Shown here: positions 1-8,385 of the stretch, piece by piece | Layout: each line of letters begins with the position of its first letter | How positions within the stretch are numbered: position 1 is the stretch's first letter | Assembly: GCA_900755685.1 (NCBI GenBank) | Contig: CAAEHI010000048.1 | Coordinates: forward strand, 1 to 64,000 | Reading direction: 5' to 3' | Origin: an uncultured Collinsella sp. | GTDB lineage: Bacteria > Actinomycetota > Coriobacteriia > Coriobacteriales > Coriobacteriaceae | Length of the DNA: 64,000 bases | Notes under the pieces: model-generated | Database searches by the model: none | Told to the model about the DNA's origin: nothing | The model's input: the letters and a program-made list of their open reading frames with translations, nothing else | Made by a program: the position numbers and the translations under genes

Positions 1-19
1 CCAGGTCTTCGGCGTTCAT
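1..19 (-). CDS. Start of an unidentified protein, cut by the window edge
   Basis: Only six codons are visible (Met-Asn-Ala-Glu-Asp-Leu), preceded by a GGAG ribosome-binding sequence 5 nt upstream. The gene lies beyond a strong terminator that follows rplX, so it is probably its own transcription unit and not rplE, the usual next gene of the S10/spc cluster. Six residues are not enough to name it. Confidence 0.4.
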
Positions 20-102
20 GATACTCCAATGCCGTAGTGCTTACGGCTATTATACCACCGTGGCATCACCTATATGTCAATGTTGGTCTAACAGAGCCAT
101 AG

Positions 103-138
103 AAAAAGGCCCGGGTGCCTTGGGGCATCCGGGCCTTT
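103..138 (-). terminator. Rho-independent terminator after rplX
   Basis: A 15 bp stem (arms 105-119 and 124-138, one mismatch) with a 4 nt loop. On the minus strand it is followed by a run of five T. It closes the ribosomal cluster right after rplX, where most bacteria continue into rplE, rpsN and rpsH. Confidence 0.9.
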
Positions 139-164
139 GCTAGCAACTTGATGTTGCGGGCAGC

Positions 165-470
165 TTAGAACTTGTGGCCGCACTTCTTGCAGACGCGCAG
201 CTTGTTCTTGCCGTCCTTCTCGTGACCGACGCGGGTAACCTTACCGCACTCGGGGCAAACGAGATTGACGTTGGAGGCGTCGATAGGAGCCTCCTGCGAA
301 ACGATGCCGCCCTGCTGGTTGGCAGCGTTGGGCTTGACGGCCTTCTTGACGACCGAAACGCCCTCGACAACGACCTTGTTCTCGGCGGGGAGAGCACGCA
401 GGACAACGCCCTGCTTGCCGCGATCCTTACCAGAGAGAACCTGGACCTTATCGCCCTTCTTGATATACAT
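165..470 (-). CDS. rplX: Large ribosomal subunit protein L24
   Basis: L24 is an early-assembly protein of the 50S subunit that binds the 5' part of 23S rRNA. The 101 residues begin with a KOW segment ([18 protein letters not shown], residues 4-21). They end with a four-cysteine zinc-ribbon-like tail, CPEC at 72-75 and CKKC at 94-97, a form found in many bacteria. The ATG follows GGGGAGATAT. It is the last gene of the cluster: rplN lies 13 nt upstream and a terminator follows. Confidence 0.97.
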   Translation of the reverse strand: MYIKKGDKVQVLSGKDRGKQGVVLRALPAENKVVVEGVSVVKKAVKPNAANQQGGIVSQEAPIDASNVNLVCPECGKVTRVGHEKDGKNKLRVCKKCGHKF

Positions 471-483
471 ATATCTCCCCTAA

Positions 484-852
484 CTACAGGGTCTCGGGAG
501 CGAGCGAGACGATCTTCATGTACTTCTTGTCACGAAGCTCGCGAGCGACGGGCCCGAAGATACGGGTGCCGACGGGCGAACCATCGTTGTTGATGACAAC
601 GCAGGCGTTCTCATCAAAGCGAATGTAGGAGCCATCCTTGCGGCGGATCTCCTTAACGGTGCGAACGACGACGCAACGGACAACGTCCTTCTTCTTGACG
701 TTGGCGCCAGGGGTAGCCTCCTGGACAGCACCGATGAACACATCGCCGATGCCTGCATAACGACGCTTGGAACCGCCAAGCACCTTGATGCAGCGAATCT
801 TGCGAGCGCCGGAGTTGTCGGCGACGTTCAGCATGGTTTGCATCTGAATCAT
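484..852 (-). CDS. rplN: Large ribosomal subunit protein L14
   Basis: A full-length L14 of 122 residues, beginning [18 protein letters not shown], the family N-terminus. L14 binds 23S rRNA and contributes to the subunit interface. It sits between rpsQ (118 nt upstream, a wider gap than elsewhere in this cluster) and rplX (13 nt downstream) and is expected to be cotranscribed with them. Length and sequence are typical. Confidence 0.98.
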   Translation of the reverse strand: MIQMQTMLNVADNSGARKIRCIKVLGGSKRRYAGIGDVFIGAVQEATPGANVKKKDVVRCVVVRTVKEIRRKDGSYIRFDENACVVINNDGSPVGTRIFGPVARELRDKKYMKIVSLAPETL

Positions 853-970
853 GGTAGATGTTCCTCCGAACTAAGAACCGAAGAGAGGTGCGCAGCCTTT
901 ATACGGCCCGTGGTATGCAAGCCAGGCATACGCACATCTTCGGAAACGTACAAGTCGTAAGAGCGACTGC

Positions 971-1231
971 TTATTTAGCGCGCTCGACGACCTCGATGAG
1001 GCGCCAACGCTTCATCTTGGACATAGGACGGGTCTCCATAACGCGGACGGTATCGCCCACGCCAGCCGTGCACTCCTCGTCGTGAGCGTGCAGCTTCTTG
1101 GAGCTGGTCATCATCTTGCCGTACTTGGGGTGACGCTTGCGCTCGGTGATGGTGACAACAATGGTCTTGGCACCGGAGACGGAGGTAACGACACCCGTAC
1201 GGACCTTACGCGAGTTACGCGAATCAGTCAT
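971..1231 (-). CDS. rpsQ: Small ribosomal subunit protein S17
   Basis: S17 is a primary 16S rRNA-binding protein with an OB fold. The 86 residues contain the family segments KVRTGVVTSVSGAKTIVV and HDEECTAGVGDTVRVMETRP. It follows rpmC by 16 nt in the usual rplP-rpmC-rpsQ order. The length is normal. Confidence 0.97.
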   Translation of the reverse strand: MTDSRNSRKVRTGVVTSVSGAKTIVVTITERKRHPKYGKMMTSSKKLHAHDEECTAGVGDTVRVMETRPMSKMKRWRLIEVVERAK

Positions 1232-1247
1232 GTTCTCTCCTTAGGTC

Positions 1248-1463
1248 CTACTCGGCGACAGCGGACTTCTCCGCTGCGATCTCGCGGGCGCGCTGCTCCG
1301 TGAGGACGCGAGCGATGTCCTTCTTCACGGTGTTGACGCGAGCGGTGTTGTCCAGCTGGCTGGTGGCCATCTGGAAACGAAGGTTAAAGAGCTCGGCGCG
1401 CATTTCCTTCAGCTTCTCAACGAGCTGAGCGTCCGAGAGCTCACGAATCTCTGCGGGCTTCAT
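1248..1463 (-). CDS. rpmC: Large ribosomal subunit protein L29
   Basis: The 71 residues begin [18 protein letters not shown], the typical start of the two-helix L29 protein near the peptide exit tunnel. The ATG overlaps the rplP stop codon, indicating translational coupling. The alanine/glutamate-rich tail makes it a few residues longer than the smallest L29 proteins. Confidence 0.97.
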   Translation of the reverse strand: MKPAEIRELSDAQLVEKLKEMRAELFNLRFQMATSQLDNTARVNTVKKDIARVLTEQRAREIAAEKSAVAE

Positions 1464-1966
1464 TAGTTCTCCTCCTTGGCGGCGGCGGCGTCCTCAGCAG
1501 CCCACTTGGCCTCGAGAGCGGCCTCCTCAGCCATCTCCTTCTCGATGCGCTGCTCAGCGTTCTTGGCAGCAACAATCTTGGTCTTGATGGGGAGCTTGTG
1601 CTGCGCAAGACGCAGAGCCTCGCGAGCGACCTCCTCGGGAACACCCTTGACCTCGAACATGATGCGGCCGGGCTTGACGACGGCCACCCACTCCTCGGGG
1701 TTACCCTTACCAGAACCCATGCGAGTCTCGGCAGGCTTCTTGGTGATGGGCTTATCGGGGAAGATCGTGATGTAGACACGACCGCCACGCTTCATGTAGC
1801 GGGTCATGGCAATACGAGCGGCCTCGATCTGACGGTTGGTGATCCAATGGGCCTCGAGAGCCTGGATACCAAACTCGCCGAAATGCAGCTCGGTATTACC
1901 CTTGGCCTGGCCCTTCATGGAGCCACGCTGCACCTTGCGGTGAAGAATACGCTTAGGGGCAAGCAC
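1463..1966 (-). CDS. rplP: Large ribosomal subunit protein L16 with C-terminal extension
   Basis: L16 helps form the A-site tRNA-binding region of the 50S subunit. The N-terminal 135 or so residues are standard ([19 protein letters not shown], later [18 protein letters not shown]). The protein then continues for about 30 alanine-, glutamate- and lysine-rich residues to 167 in total, whereas the family is usually 135-145. The start is GTG and overlaps the rpsC stop by one base, so translation is probably coupled. Confidence 0.97.
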   Translation of the reverse strand: MLAPKRILHRKVQRGSMKGQAKGNTELHFGEFGIQALEAHWITNRQIEAARIAMTRYMKRGGRVYITIFPDKPITKKPAETRMGSGKGNPEEWVAVVKPGRIMFEVKGVPEEVAREALRLAQHKLPIKTKIVAAKNAEQRIEKEMAEEAALEAKWAAEDAAAAKEEN

Positions 1967-2676
1967 TACTGACCCCTCCTCTCGGAGTTACGACGACGAG
2001 GACGGGAAGAGCCCTCGAGTGCAGGGTTGGGAACAGGCTGGCCCGGGAGCTTCTCGCCCAGGTAAATCCAGACCTTCACGCCGCAAGCGCCCATGGTGGT
2101 GCTGGCGACAGCCGTGCCGTAGTCGATCTTGGCACGGAGGGTGTGCAGAGGCACGCGACCCTCGCGGTACCACTCACGACGGCCCATCTCGGCACCGCCG
2201 AGACGACCGGAGCACTGGATACGGATGCCCTTAGCGCCGGCCTTGCGGGCGGACTGGACAGCCTTGCGCATAGCGCGACGGAAGGCAACGCGGCCCTCGA
2301 GCTGCTCGGCGATAGACTGAGCAACGAGGTTGGCGTCGAGCTCGGGGCGCTTGATCTCGACAACGTCGACGGAGAGCTGGCCCTTGGAGACGCCAGCGAC
2401 CTTCTCGAGCTCGGTACGGAGGGTATCGATCTCGGCACCCTTCTTACCGATGACAACGCCGGGGCGAGCAGTGAGGATGATGACCTTCACCTTGTCGCCA
2501 GCGCGCTCGATCTCGACGCGGGAGACAGCTGCGCGGGAAAGACGCTTCTCGAGGTACTTACGAATCTCGAGATCGTTACCGAGGGTCTTAGCGTAATCCT
2601 TCTCTGCGAACCAGCGGGAGCGCCAGTTCTCGGTGATGCCAAGACGGAAGCCGGTGGGGTAGACTTTCTGACCCAT
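1966..2676 (-). CDS. rpsC: Small ribosomal subunit protein S3
   Basis: S3 is part of the mRNA entry channel of the 30S subunit. The 236 residues begin [20 protein letters not shown]. They carry a type II KH domain around residues 40-110, including the GKKGAEI loop, and then the conserved C-terminal domain with [21 protein letters not shown] basic tail ends the protein. It lies 6 nt after rplV in the normal order. Confidence 0.98.
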   Translation of the reverse strand: MGQKVYPTGFRLGITENWRSRWFAEKDYAKTLGNDLEIRKYLEKRLSRAAVSRVEIERAGDKVKVIILTARPGVVIGKKGAEIDTLRTELEKVAGVSKGQLSVDVVEIKRPELDANLVAQSIAEQLEGRVAFRRAMRKAVQSARKAGAKGIRIQCSGRLGGAEMGRREWYREGRVPLHTLRAKIDYGTAVASTTMGACGVKVWIYLGEKLPGQPVPNPALEGSSRPRRRNSERRGQ

Positions 2677-2682
2677 ACAGCT

Positions 2683-3054
2683 TTACGCCTCCTTTCGAGG
2701 AGCAACGACGACGGTGATGTGGGAAGTACGCTTCAGAATGCGAGAAGCGGAACCCTTGGCGCGGGGACGGATGCGCTTAAGCGTCGGACCCTCGTCAACA
2801 TAGGCAGCGGCGACAACCAGGTTGTCGGCACGCAGACCGTTGTTGTTCTCGGCGTTCGCAACGGCGGAACGGAGAACCTTCTCGACATCCACGGCGACGG
2901 CGCGGTCGCAGAAGTGGAGGATGTCGAAGGCCTGAGCGACAGGCTTGCGGCGGATCAGATCGACCACCAGGCGGGCCTTGCTGGGGGAAACACGCACGTA
3001 CTTAGCGACGGCGCGAACCTCGGTGGCCTCAGTTTCAATAGACTTAGTTGCCAT
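2683..3054 (-). CDS. rplV: Large ribosomal subunit protein L22
   Basis: L22 lines the peptide exit tunnel. The 123 residues contain [20 protein letters not shown] near the start and the long beta-hairpin region ([20 protein letters not shown]) that reaches into the tunnel. A short N-terminal extension ([14 protein letters not shown]) precedes the conserved core. It lies between rpsS and rpsC with short gaps. Confidence 0.98.
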   Translation of the reverse strand: MATKSIETEATEVRAVAKYVRVSPSKARLVVDLIRRKPVAQAFDILHFCDRAVAVDVEKVLRSAVANAENNNGLRADNLVVAAAYVDEGPTLKRIRPRAKGSASRILKRTSHITVVVAPRKEA

Positions 3055-3068
3055 TTACGGTTAACCCC

Positions 3069-3329
3069 CTATTTGGCCTTGTGGCCACGGAACGTACGAG
3101 TCGGCGCGAACTCGCCGAGCTTGTGACCAACCATGGACTCGGTAACATACACGGGCACATGCTTGCGGCCGTCGTGGACGGCGATGGTGTGACCAACCAT
3201 CTCGGGGAAGATGGTGGACGCGCGGGACCAAGTCTTCACGACGTCCTTCTTGCCAGCCTCGTTCATCGCGGTGATACGCGAGAGAAGGCGAGTCTCCACG
3301 AACGGGCCCTTTTTGAGACTTCTGCTCAT
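3069..3329 (-). CDS. rpsS: Small ribosomal subunit protein S19
   Basis: The 86 residues begin [16 protein letters not shown] and contain [20 protein letters not shown] and [16 protein letters not shown], all standard for S19 of the 30S head. It follows rplB by 32 nt and precedes rplV by 14 nt. Confidence 0.98.
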   Translation of the reverse strand: MSRSLKKGPFVETRLLSRITAMNEAGKKDVVKTWSRASTIFPEMVGHTIAVHDGRKHVPVYVTESMVGHKLGEFAPTRTFRGHKAK

Positions 3330-3361
3330 AAGTGCTTTCTCCTAAAACTCGGTATCCGAAA

Positions 3362-4192
3362 TTACTTCTTACGGCGACGAATGATGTGCTGGTTCGAGAC
3401 CTTCTTCTTCTTGCGCGTACGAAGGCCCTTCGTCGGCTTACCCCAGGGGGTAACAGAGGGACGACCAGAGGTGTGGTTCTTGCCCTCGCCACCGCCGTGC
3501 GGGTGGTCGACAGGGTTCATGACGGTACCGCGGACGGTCGGGCGCACGTTCATGTGACGCTTACGGCCGGCCTTGCCGATGACGATGTTGGAGTGATCGG
3601 CGTTGCCGACCTCACCGACGGTGGCGCGGCAGGTAACGAGGATGCGGCGCATCTCGGAGGAAGGCATACGGACGATGGCGTACTTGCCCTCCTTACCCAT
3701 CAGCTGGCAGGAGTTACCGGCGGAACGGGCGATAGCAGCGCCCTTGCCCGGCTGGAACTCAACGGCGTGGATGAGCGTACCGACGGGAATGTCGGCGAGG
3801 GGCAGAGCGTTGCCCGGCTTGATGTCGGCGTCAGAACCGGACATGATGGTCTGACCGACCTCGAGGCCCTTGGGGGCCAGGATGTAGCGCTTCTCACCGT
3901 CAGCGTAGTGCAGCAGAGCGATGCGAGCGGAACGGTTCGGATCGTACTCGATCGTGGCAACCTTGGCGGGCACGCCGTCCTTGTTGCGCTTGAAGTCGAT
4001 CACGCGGTAACGACGCTTCACGCCGCCGCCCTGGTGGCGGGTGGTGATGCGGCCGTTGTTGTTACGACCGGCCTTCTTGGGCAGGGGCTCGAGAAGAGAC
4101 TTCTCGGGCTTGGTGCAGGTGATCTCGGAGAAATCGGAGATCGTCTGCCAACGCCTACCAGCGGAGGTCGGCTTAAGGTGCTTTACAGCCAT
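3362..4192 (-). CDS. rplB: Large ribosomal subunit protein L2
   Basis: L2 is needed for subunit association and peptidyl transferase activity. The chosen ATG gives 276 residues beginning [15 protein letters not shown], the conserved L2 start, and has an AAAGGGA ribosome-binding sequence. An upstream in-frame extension to 4267 is possible but adds residues foreign to the family. The C-terminal region contains [13 protein letters not shown], the conserved catalytic-region motif. A 179 nt gap separates it from rplW, unusually long for this cluster, with a promoter-like motif inside. Confidence 0.97.
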   Translation of the reverse strand: MAVKHLKPTSAGRRWQTISDFSEITCTKPEKSLLEPLPKKAGRNNNGRITTRHQGGGVKRRYRVIDFKRNKDGVPAKVATIEYDPNRSARIALLHYADGEKRYILAPKGLEVGQTIMSGSDADIKPGNALPLADIPVGTLIHAVEFQPGKGAAIARSAGNSCQLMGKEGKYAIVRMPSSEMRRILVTCRATVGEVGNADHSNIVIGKAGRKRHMNVRPTVRGTVMNPVDHPHGGGEGKNHTSGRPSVTPWGKPTKGLRTRKKKKVSNQHIIRRRKK

Positions 4193-4271
4193 TACAATCC
4201 CTTTCAATAGGAATCCGTTAGCCATCGCAGACAGGGATTCGAGGTTCTGCCTCGGGTGCGATGACACCGGA

Positions 4272-4296
4272 CGTATACACGGTTCCGGGCGTGTCC
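4272..4296 (-). promoter_or_regulatory. Copy of the ATACGCCC/GTGTATAC motif upstream of rplB
   Basis: On the minus strand this reads GGACACGCCCGG, then AACCGTGTATACG. It matches segments upstream of rplC and of the tRNA-tuf operon. It lies 80 nt upstream of the rplB ATG inside the long rplW-rplB gap, so it may mark an internal promoter. No good -35/-10 pair follows it. Confidence 0.4.
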
Positions 4297-4371
4297 ATTT
4301 TATACGCCCAAAACCTTGAGCTCTCGCCTCCCCTATTTGGGAGGCATGAGCTCACTCAACAGCAGCGAGTC

Positions 4372-4659
4372 TTAGGCCTGGTTGCCAAAGACCTCGATGG
4401 TGTCGCCCTCGGCCAGCGTGACGATGGCCTTCTTCCAAGAACGGGTCTTGCCGGCGACATAGCGCACGCGCTTGGTCTTGGGCTTGACCGTCAGGGTGTT
4501 CACGCGAACGACCTTGACGCCGAAGATCTCCTCGACAGCGTCCTTGATCTGATACTTGTTAGCATCCTTGGCGACCTCGAACGTGTACTTGTTCTGCTCC
4601 ATGCCGGAGAAGGAACGCTCGGACACGATCGGACGGATGATGATCTCGTGGGCGGTCAT
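4372..4659 (-). CDS. rplW: Large ribosomal subunit protein L23
   Basis: L23 lies at the peptide exit and docks trigger factor and SRP. The 95 residues begin MTAHEIIIRPIVSERSF and contain YTFEVAKDANKYQIKDAVEEIF, typical of the family. The start directly follows the rplD stop. A hairpin (GCCTCCC/GGGGAGGC, near 4326-4345) lies about 30 nt after the stop but has no clear T-tract. Confidence 0.97.
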   Translation of the reverse strand: MTAHEIIIRPIVSERSFSGMEQNKYTFEVAKDANKYQIKDAVEEIFGVKVVRVNTLTVKPKTKRVRYVAGKTRSWKKAIVTLAEGDTIEVFGNQA

Positions 4660-5286
4660 TTAAGCAAGCACCTCCCCGAAGTGAGCGGCGATGTCGGCGG
4701 GCATCAGCACGGCGTTGTTGTTGACGAGATCGTAGGTGTTGGCCTCGTCGGCAGTGATGATGAACGTCTTGGGAATGTTGCGGAACGACAGGTAGGCGTT
4801 GACGTCCTCATCGCGAACGATGATGGTCAGACGCTTGCCCTCAAGGCCGAGAGCCTTGAGCATGGCAACGGCAGCCTTGGTGGAAGGCTTCTCGAAGCCG
4901 TAGTCGTCGACGAGCACGAGCTCGCCATCGGCCAGCTTGGCGGACAGCGCGGAGCGCATAGCCAGCTTGACCTCCTTGTTGTTCATACGCTTAGCGTAGG
5001 AACGGGGCTTGGGGGCGAAGACAACGCCACCGTGACGCCACTGGGCAGCACGGATGGAACCCTGGCGGGCACGGCCGGTGCCCTTCTGACGCCAAGGCTT
5101 CTTGCCGCCACCGGAAACCTCAGAGCGGCCCTTAGCGGACTGGGTGCCCTGACGCCAAGAGGCCATCTGGCACTTGACGATGTGGTGCATAACGTGGATG
5201 TTCGGCTCGATGCCGTACACCTCAGCGGCGAGCTCGGCCTCGGCGACCTTCTTGCCCTCGCTGTTCTTTACTTCAAACTTTGCCAT
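4660..5286 (-). CDS. rplD: Large ribosomal subunit protein L4
   Basis: L4 lines the exit tunnel and in some bacteria represses the S10 operon. The 208 residues contain the loop that extends into the tunnel (KPWRQKGTGRARQGSIRAAQ, about residues 63-82) and the usual C-terminal Rossmann-like domain. It lies 46 nt downstream of rplC and abuts rplW. Confidence 0.98.
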   Translation of the reverse strand: MAKFEVKNSEGKKVAEAELAAEVYGIEPNIHVMHHIVKCQMASWRQGTQSAKGRSEVSGGGKKPWRQKGTGRARQGSIRAAQWRHGGVVFAPKPRSYAKRMNNKEVKLAMRSALSAKLADGELVLVDDYGFEKPSTKAAVAMLKALGLEGKRLTIIVRDEDVNAYLSFRNIPKTFIITADEANTYDLVNNNAVLMPADIAAHFGEVLA

Positions 5287-5332
5287 TTAAGTGTTCTCCT
5301 TGGTATGACGCTGGGCTAAATGGGCTGGGCCC

Positions 5333-5953
5333 TTAGGCCATACGGATGGCGACGAGACCATTCTTGGCACCCGGGACAGCGCCCTTGACCAAGATGAGGT
5401 TCTGCTCGGCATCGATGCGGACAACGGAAAGGTTCTTGACGGTAACGCGCTCGTTACCCATGTGACCGGCCATCTTGACGCCCTTGAGGACGCGCGCAGG
5501 ATAGGCGCACTGACCGATAGAACCGGGGTGACGCTGGAAGTGAGAACCATGCGTCATAGGACCGCGGCGCTGACCCCAGCGCTTGATGCGACCCTGGAAG
5601 CCCTTACCCTTGGAGGTACCGATGACGTCGACCTTCTCGACATCAGCGAAATCAGCGACGGTGACGACCTCGCCGACCTTGTGCTCCTCGCCGTTCTCGA
5701 CGCGGACCTCACGAAGGAAGCGAACAGGCTCGACGCCAGCCTTGGCGAAGTGACCAGCCATGGGCTTGTTCACGTTCTTGGCCTTGATGTCGCCGAAACC
5801 GATCTGGACGGCGTCATAGCCGTCGGTTGCCTGAGTTTTAACCTGCGAGACAGCGCAGGGGCCAGCCTGGATGACCGTGACGGGAACGACGTTGTCGTCC
5901 TCGTCCCAAACCTGGGTCATGCCAATCTTGCGGCCGAGAATCATGCTGATCAA
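5333..5953 (-). CDS. rplC: Large ribosomal subunit protein L3
   Basis: L3 is an early assembly protein reaching toward the peptidyl transferase centre. The 206 residues contain [17 protein letters not shown] and the [13 protein letters not shown] end region. Two starts are possible: TTG at 5953, with GGGA about 7 nt upstream, or ATG at 5944, where the conserved sequence begins but the ribosome-binding site would be too distant. It is the first gene of this cluster. rpsJ, which usually precedes it, is instead beside fusA at 19.9 kb. Confidence 0.97.
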   Translation of the reverse strand: MISMILGRKIGMTQVWDEDDNVVPVTVIQAGPCAVSQVKTQATDGYDAVQIGFGDIKAKNVNKPMAGHFAKAGVEPVRFLREVRVENGEEHKVGEVVTVADFADVEKVDVIGTSKGKGFQGRIKRWGQRRGPMTHGSHFQRHPGSIGQCAYPARVLKGVKMAGHMGNERVTVKNLSVVRIDAEQNLILVKGAVPGAKNGLVAIRMA

Positions 5954-6136
5954 GATATGATCCCAACTCTCGCGTGGTCTTGGGACAATGCGTACACCAC
6001 CGAGCGTACGCCCCTAGAGGACCACTACTTACACGACGTGCTCCCCAGCCTTGTATTTCGCCCGGACTACCTGACAACCCTATTAAGCAGGCATTTTGTC
6101 CAGCCAGAATACTCCCCTGGTTACACACAGCTGTTT

Positions 6137-6161
6137 AGTATACACGGCTGCGGGCGTATCC
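6137..6161 (-). promoter_or_regulatory. Likely rplC promoter region with the ATACGCCC/GTGTATAC motif
   Basis: On the minus strand this reads GGATACGCCCGC, then AGCCGTGTATACT. It ends in TATACT, a good -10 hexamer, but no matching -35 lies 17 nt upstream. Related segments occur upstream of rplB, rpsL and the tRNA-tuf operon. It is about 190 nt upstream of the rplC start, between that gene and the large hairpin at 6206-6382. Confidence 0.5.
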
Positions 6162-6205
6162 ATCGAGATTCATATTTCACTCACATTGTTTACGCAGGTA
6201 AAGTG

Positions 6206-6382
6206 CGTGGCACGTTCCCAGTGTGCGGCGGAGGGGGCGGGCCTGAGACATATTAAGGTTGCTGCTCTACAGTCCTGCTCACGACGGAGAGCACATTAAG
6301 TGCTCTCCTGTTCGTGCGGAACTCGCGACAACCTTAATATGTCTCAGGCCCGCCCCCTCCGCCGCACACTGGGAACGCCACG
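6206..6382. repeat. Nested long hairpin element, copy 1 (upstream of rplC)
   Basis: Outer arms 6206-6261 and 6329-6382 are perfectly complementary over 54 bp apart from a 2 nt bulge at 6212-6213. The 67 nt centre (6262-6328) is conserved in sequence with the centres of copies 2 and 3 and holds an inner hairpin around CACATTAAGTG. The outer arm sequence is unrelated to the arms of the other copies. The element begins 30 nt after the stop of the upstream histidine phosphatase gene and may insulate rplC from it. The rest of the 5954-6412 gap shows no gene. Confidence 0.85.
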
Positions 6383-6412
6383 ATGATGTCTGCTAAACCT
6401 TGCTCGCTCAGG

Positions 6413-7039
6413 CTAATGACTTTGTTGGGGGTCCACTATTTGCTGGAGGGTGAACTTGCATTGGGACGGTTCGCCTTCTGCTTGTGGCTTTGCCTCATCG
6501 AAATCGAAGATCATGATGGCGCAGTTGGGGAGTTTTGTTGGGAGCTCAAAGCCCTCTGGGGCTGCGGCCTTGATAAATTGGCGGCTGGCGCTGCCGTGGC
6601 TTACTGCTAGGAGGGTTTCGATGCCCTCGGAGCCCATGAGATTGGTGAGGGCGCCTACCATGCGTTCTTGCAGTGCGCGGCTTCCTTCTCCTCCGAAGGG
6701 GACCAGGTCCTCGCCCGGATCCCAAACGTCGGTGGGCAGGGCGTCGTGGGGGCCTTCTTCGAAGGTGCCGTAGCTGCGCTCGATAATGCCTTCACAGGGC
6801 TCGACTGCGGCGTCCGGACCGAGGAGTTCGCATGCGACAAGACTTGCCGTGTCCATGGCTCGGCCTAAGGGTGATGAGACCACTTTGTCGGGGACGACGC
6901 TGTGGGCTTTGAGCCATGCGGCCGCTGCCCGTGCCTGCTGACGGCCCAGATCGGTGAGCGGTGAATCACAGCGACCCTGGACGAGCTTTTTGACGTTGAA
7001 TTCCGTCTGGCCGTGGCGGAGTAGGTATAGGCGCTTCAT
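6413..7039 (-). CDS. Histidine phosphatase family protein (phosphoglycerate mutase-like)
   Basis: The 208 residues begin MKRLYLLRHGQTEFNVKKLVQGR. The RHG motif (Arg8-His9-Gly10) supplies the phospho-accepting histidine of the branch-1 histidine phosphatases. SPLGRAMDTA and AVSHGSA are the other conserved segments, with the second catalytic histidine in SHG. Family members act on small phosphorylated metabolites or on proteins, so the substrate cannot be read from sequence. The ATG is preceded by GAGGAGAGC. The gene is 39 nt downstream of the CDF transporter. Confidence 0.9.
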   Translation of the reverse strand: MKRLYLLRHGQTEFNVKKLVQGRCDSPLTDLGRQQARAAAAWLKAHSVVPDKVVSSPLGRAMDTASLVACELLGPDAAVEPCEGIIERSYGTFEEGPHDALPTDVWDPGEDLVPFGGEGSRALQERMVGALTNLMGSEGIETLLAVSHGSASRQFIKAAAPEGFELPTKLPNCAIMIFDFDEAKPQAEGEPSQCKFTLQQIVDPQQSH

Positions 7040-7078
7040 GCTCTCCTCTTCTGTATAACTTGCTTTGCCGGCACAGCC

Positions 7079-8239
7079 CTACTCGTGGGTATGCCCTACG
7101 TAGTCTTCGTCGATCGTAATCTTGGCAATCGACTTGGGATATTCCGATTCGACCCGTTGTGCCAGCGCGTGCTTTAAGTCTTCGGCACTCATCTGCAGAT
7201 CCGAGGGACGCACGCAGTCAAAGATCACGTTGGTGTGCGTGGGGCCCGGCACACAGCGCAAATCATGAATCGAAAGGCGGCTATCGATCTCTTGAGCCAT
7301 AGCGTTGATGCGCAGACGCATGCTCACCACCTTTGGATCGTCGGTCACGATGGGGTCGTAATGGAGCGTGACAATCATGCCGTCTTCGTTCCTAAACGCC
7401 TGCTCGATGTTATCGAGCGTGTCGTGACTTTCCAGCGGGCTGGCCTCGGCTGCCATCTCGGCGTGAGCGCTTGCAAACTTCCTGCCCGGGCCGTAGTCGT
7501 GAACCATCAGATCGTGAACGCCCAAAACGCCGGGGTAGCTCATGATCTTGTCTCGAATGTGCTTGACCAGCTTAGGATCGGGCGTCTGGCCCAAAAGCGG
7601 GCTCACCGTATCTTGAATAAGTTCAAAGCCGCTCCAACCAATATAGGCGCCAACGGCAAGGCCGACCCATGCGTCAAGATTGATGTGCGTCACCTGCGAA
7701 ACAATTGCACATGCCAGCACGGCGCCTGTGGCAAGAACATCGTTCTTGGAATCCTGCGCGGTCGCATGCAGCGTCTCGGACTCAATGCGGTCACCGAGCT
7801 TTTGGTTGAGGGCCGCCATCCACAGCTTTACGACCATCGAAAGCACTAGAACTGCCACCAGGGCAAGCGAGAACTCGACAGGTTCGGGGTGGATGATGCG
7901 CTCAACCGAGGACTTCACCAGCTCAACGCCGATCAGCAGCACGAGCGCCGCCACGACCAGACCCGAGAGATACTCGTAGCGGCCATGTCCGTAAGGATGC
8001 TCGGGGTCCGCCGGCTTGCTCGCCAGCTTAAAGCCCAGCACGCTCACGATATTCGAGCTGGCATCGGACAGGTTGTTCATGGCATCCGCCACAATCGAAA
8101 CCGATCCCGACAGCACACCAATTGTGCCCTTCGCAGCACAAAGCGCAACATTAGCGAGAATACACACCATGCCCGTCAACGTGCCCACGCGCGCACGGTC
8201 GCCCTGCGCACGACGAACGATCCACTCGACCATCTTCAT
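7079..8239 (-). CDS. Cation diffusion facilitator family transporter
   Basis: A predicted inner-membrane divalent-metal/proton antiporter of 386 residues. The N-terminal 220 residues hold about six hydrophobic helices, with the metal-site residues of the family visible as DAMNNLSDASSN in helix 2 and HATAQDSKND in helix 5. The rest is the cytoplasmic ferredoxin-like regulatory domain. Such proteins usually export zinc, manganese, iron or cobalt; the exact metal is not determinable. A second in-frame ATG at 8233 is an equally good start. Confidence 0.92.
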   Translation of the reverse strand: MKMVEWIVRRAQGDRARVGTLTGMVCILANVALCAAKGTIGVLSGSVSIVADAMNNLSDASSNIVSVLGFKLASKPADPEHPYGHGRYEYLSGLVVAALVLLIGVELVKSSVERIIHPEPVEFSLALVAVLVLSMVVKLWMAALNQKLGDRIESETLHATAQDSKNDVLATGAVLACAIVSQVTHINLDAWVGLAVGAYIGWSGFELIQDTVSPLLGQTPDPKLVKHIRDKIMSYPGVLGVHDLMVHDYGPGRKFASAHAEMAAEASPLESHDTLDNIEQAFRNEDGMIVTLHYDPIVTDDPKVVSMRLRINAMAQEIDSRLSIHDLRCVPGPTHTNVIFDCVRPSDLQMSAEDLKHALAQRVESEYPKSIAKITIDEDYVGHTHE

Positions 8240-8314
8240 CAGCCCCCACGGTACTGCCTATATATATCTATTGCTCAAACGGATTGTAGTGTAGCCACTT
8301 TGTCCTTCAGATAC

Positions 8315-8348
8315 AAAAAGGCCGCGACCCACACGGGCCACGGCCTTG
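8315..8348 (-). terminator. Terminator after the PTS EIIC gene
   Basis: Arms AAGGCCG and CGGCCTT with further internal pairing form a G+C-rich hairpin. On the minus strand it is followed by TTTTT. It lies 40 nt after the EIIC stop codon and separates the fab operon from the CDF transporter gene. Confidence 0.8.
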
Positions 8349-8385
8349 GAGCATGGCAAAGGAATCGTCCTTGTGTCGCACAGGT

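Noticed and set aside
6206..6382. The nested hairpins as MITEs or insertion-sequence remnants
   Set aside because: Copies share the centre, not the termini, and no target-site duplication is visible. This remains possible only if arms were acquired after insertion.
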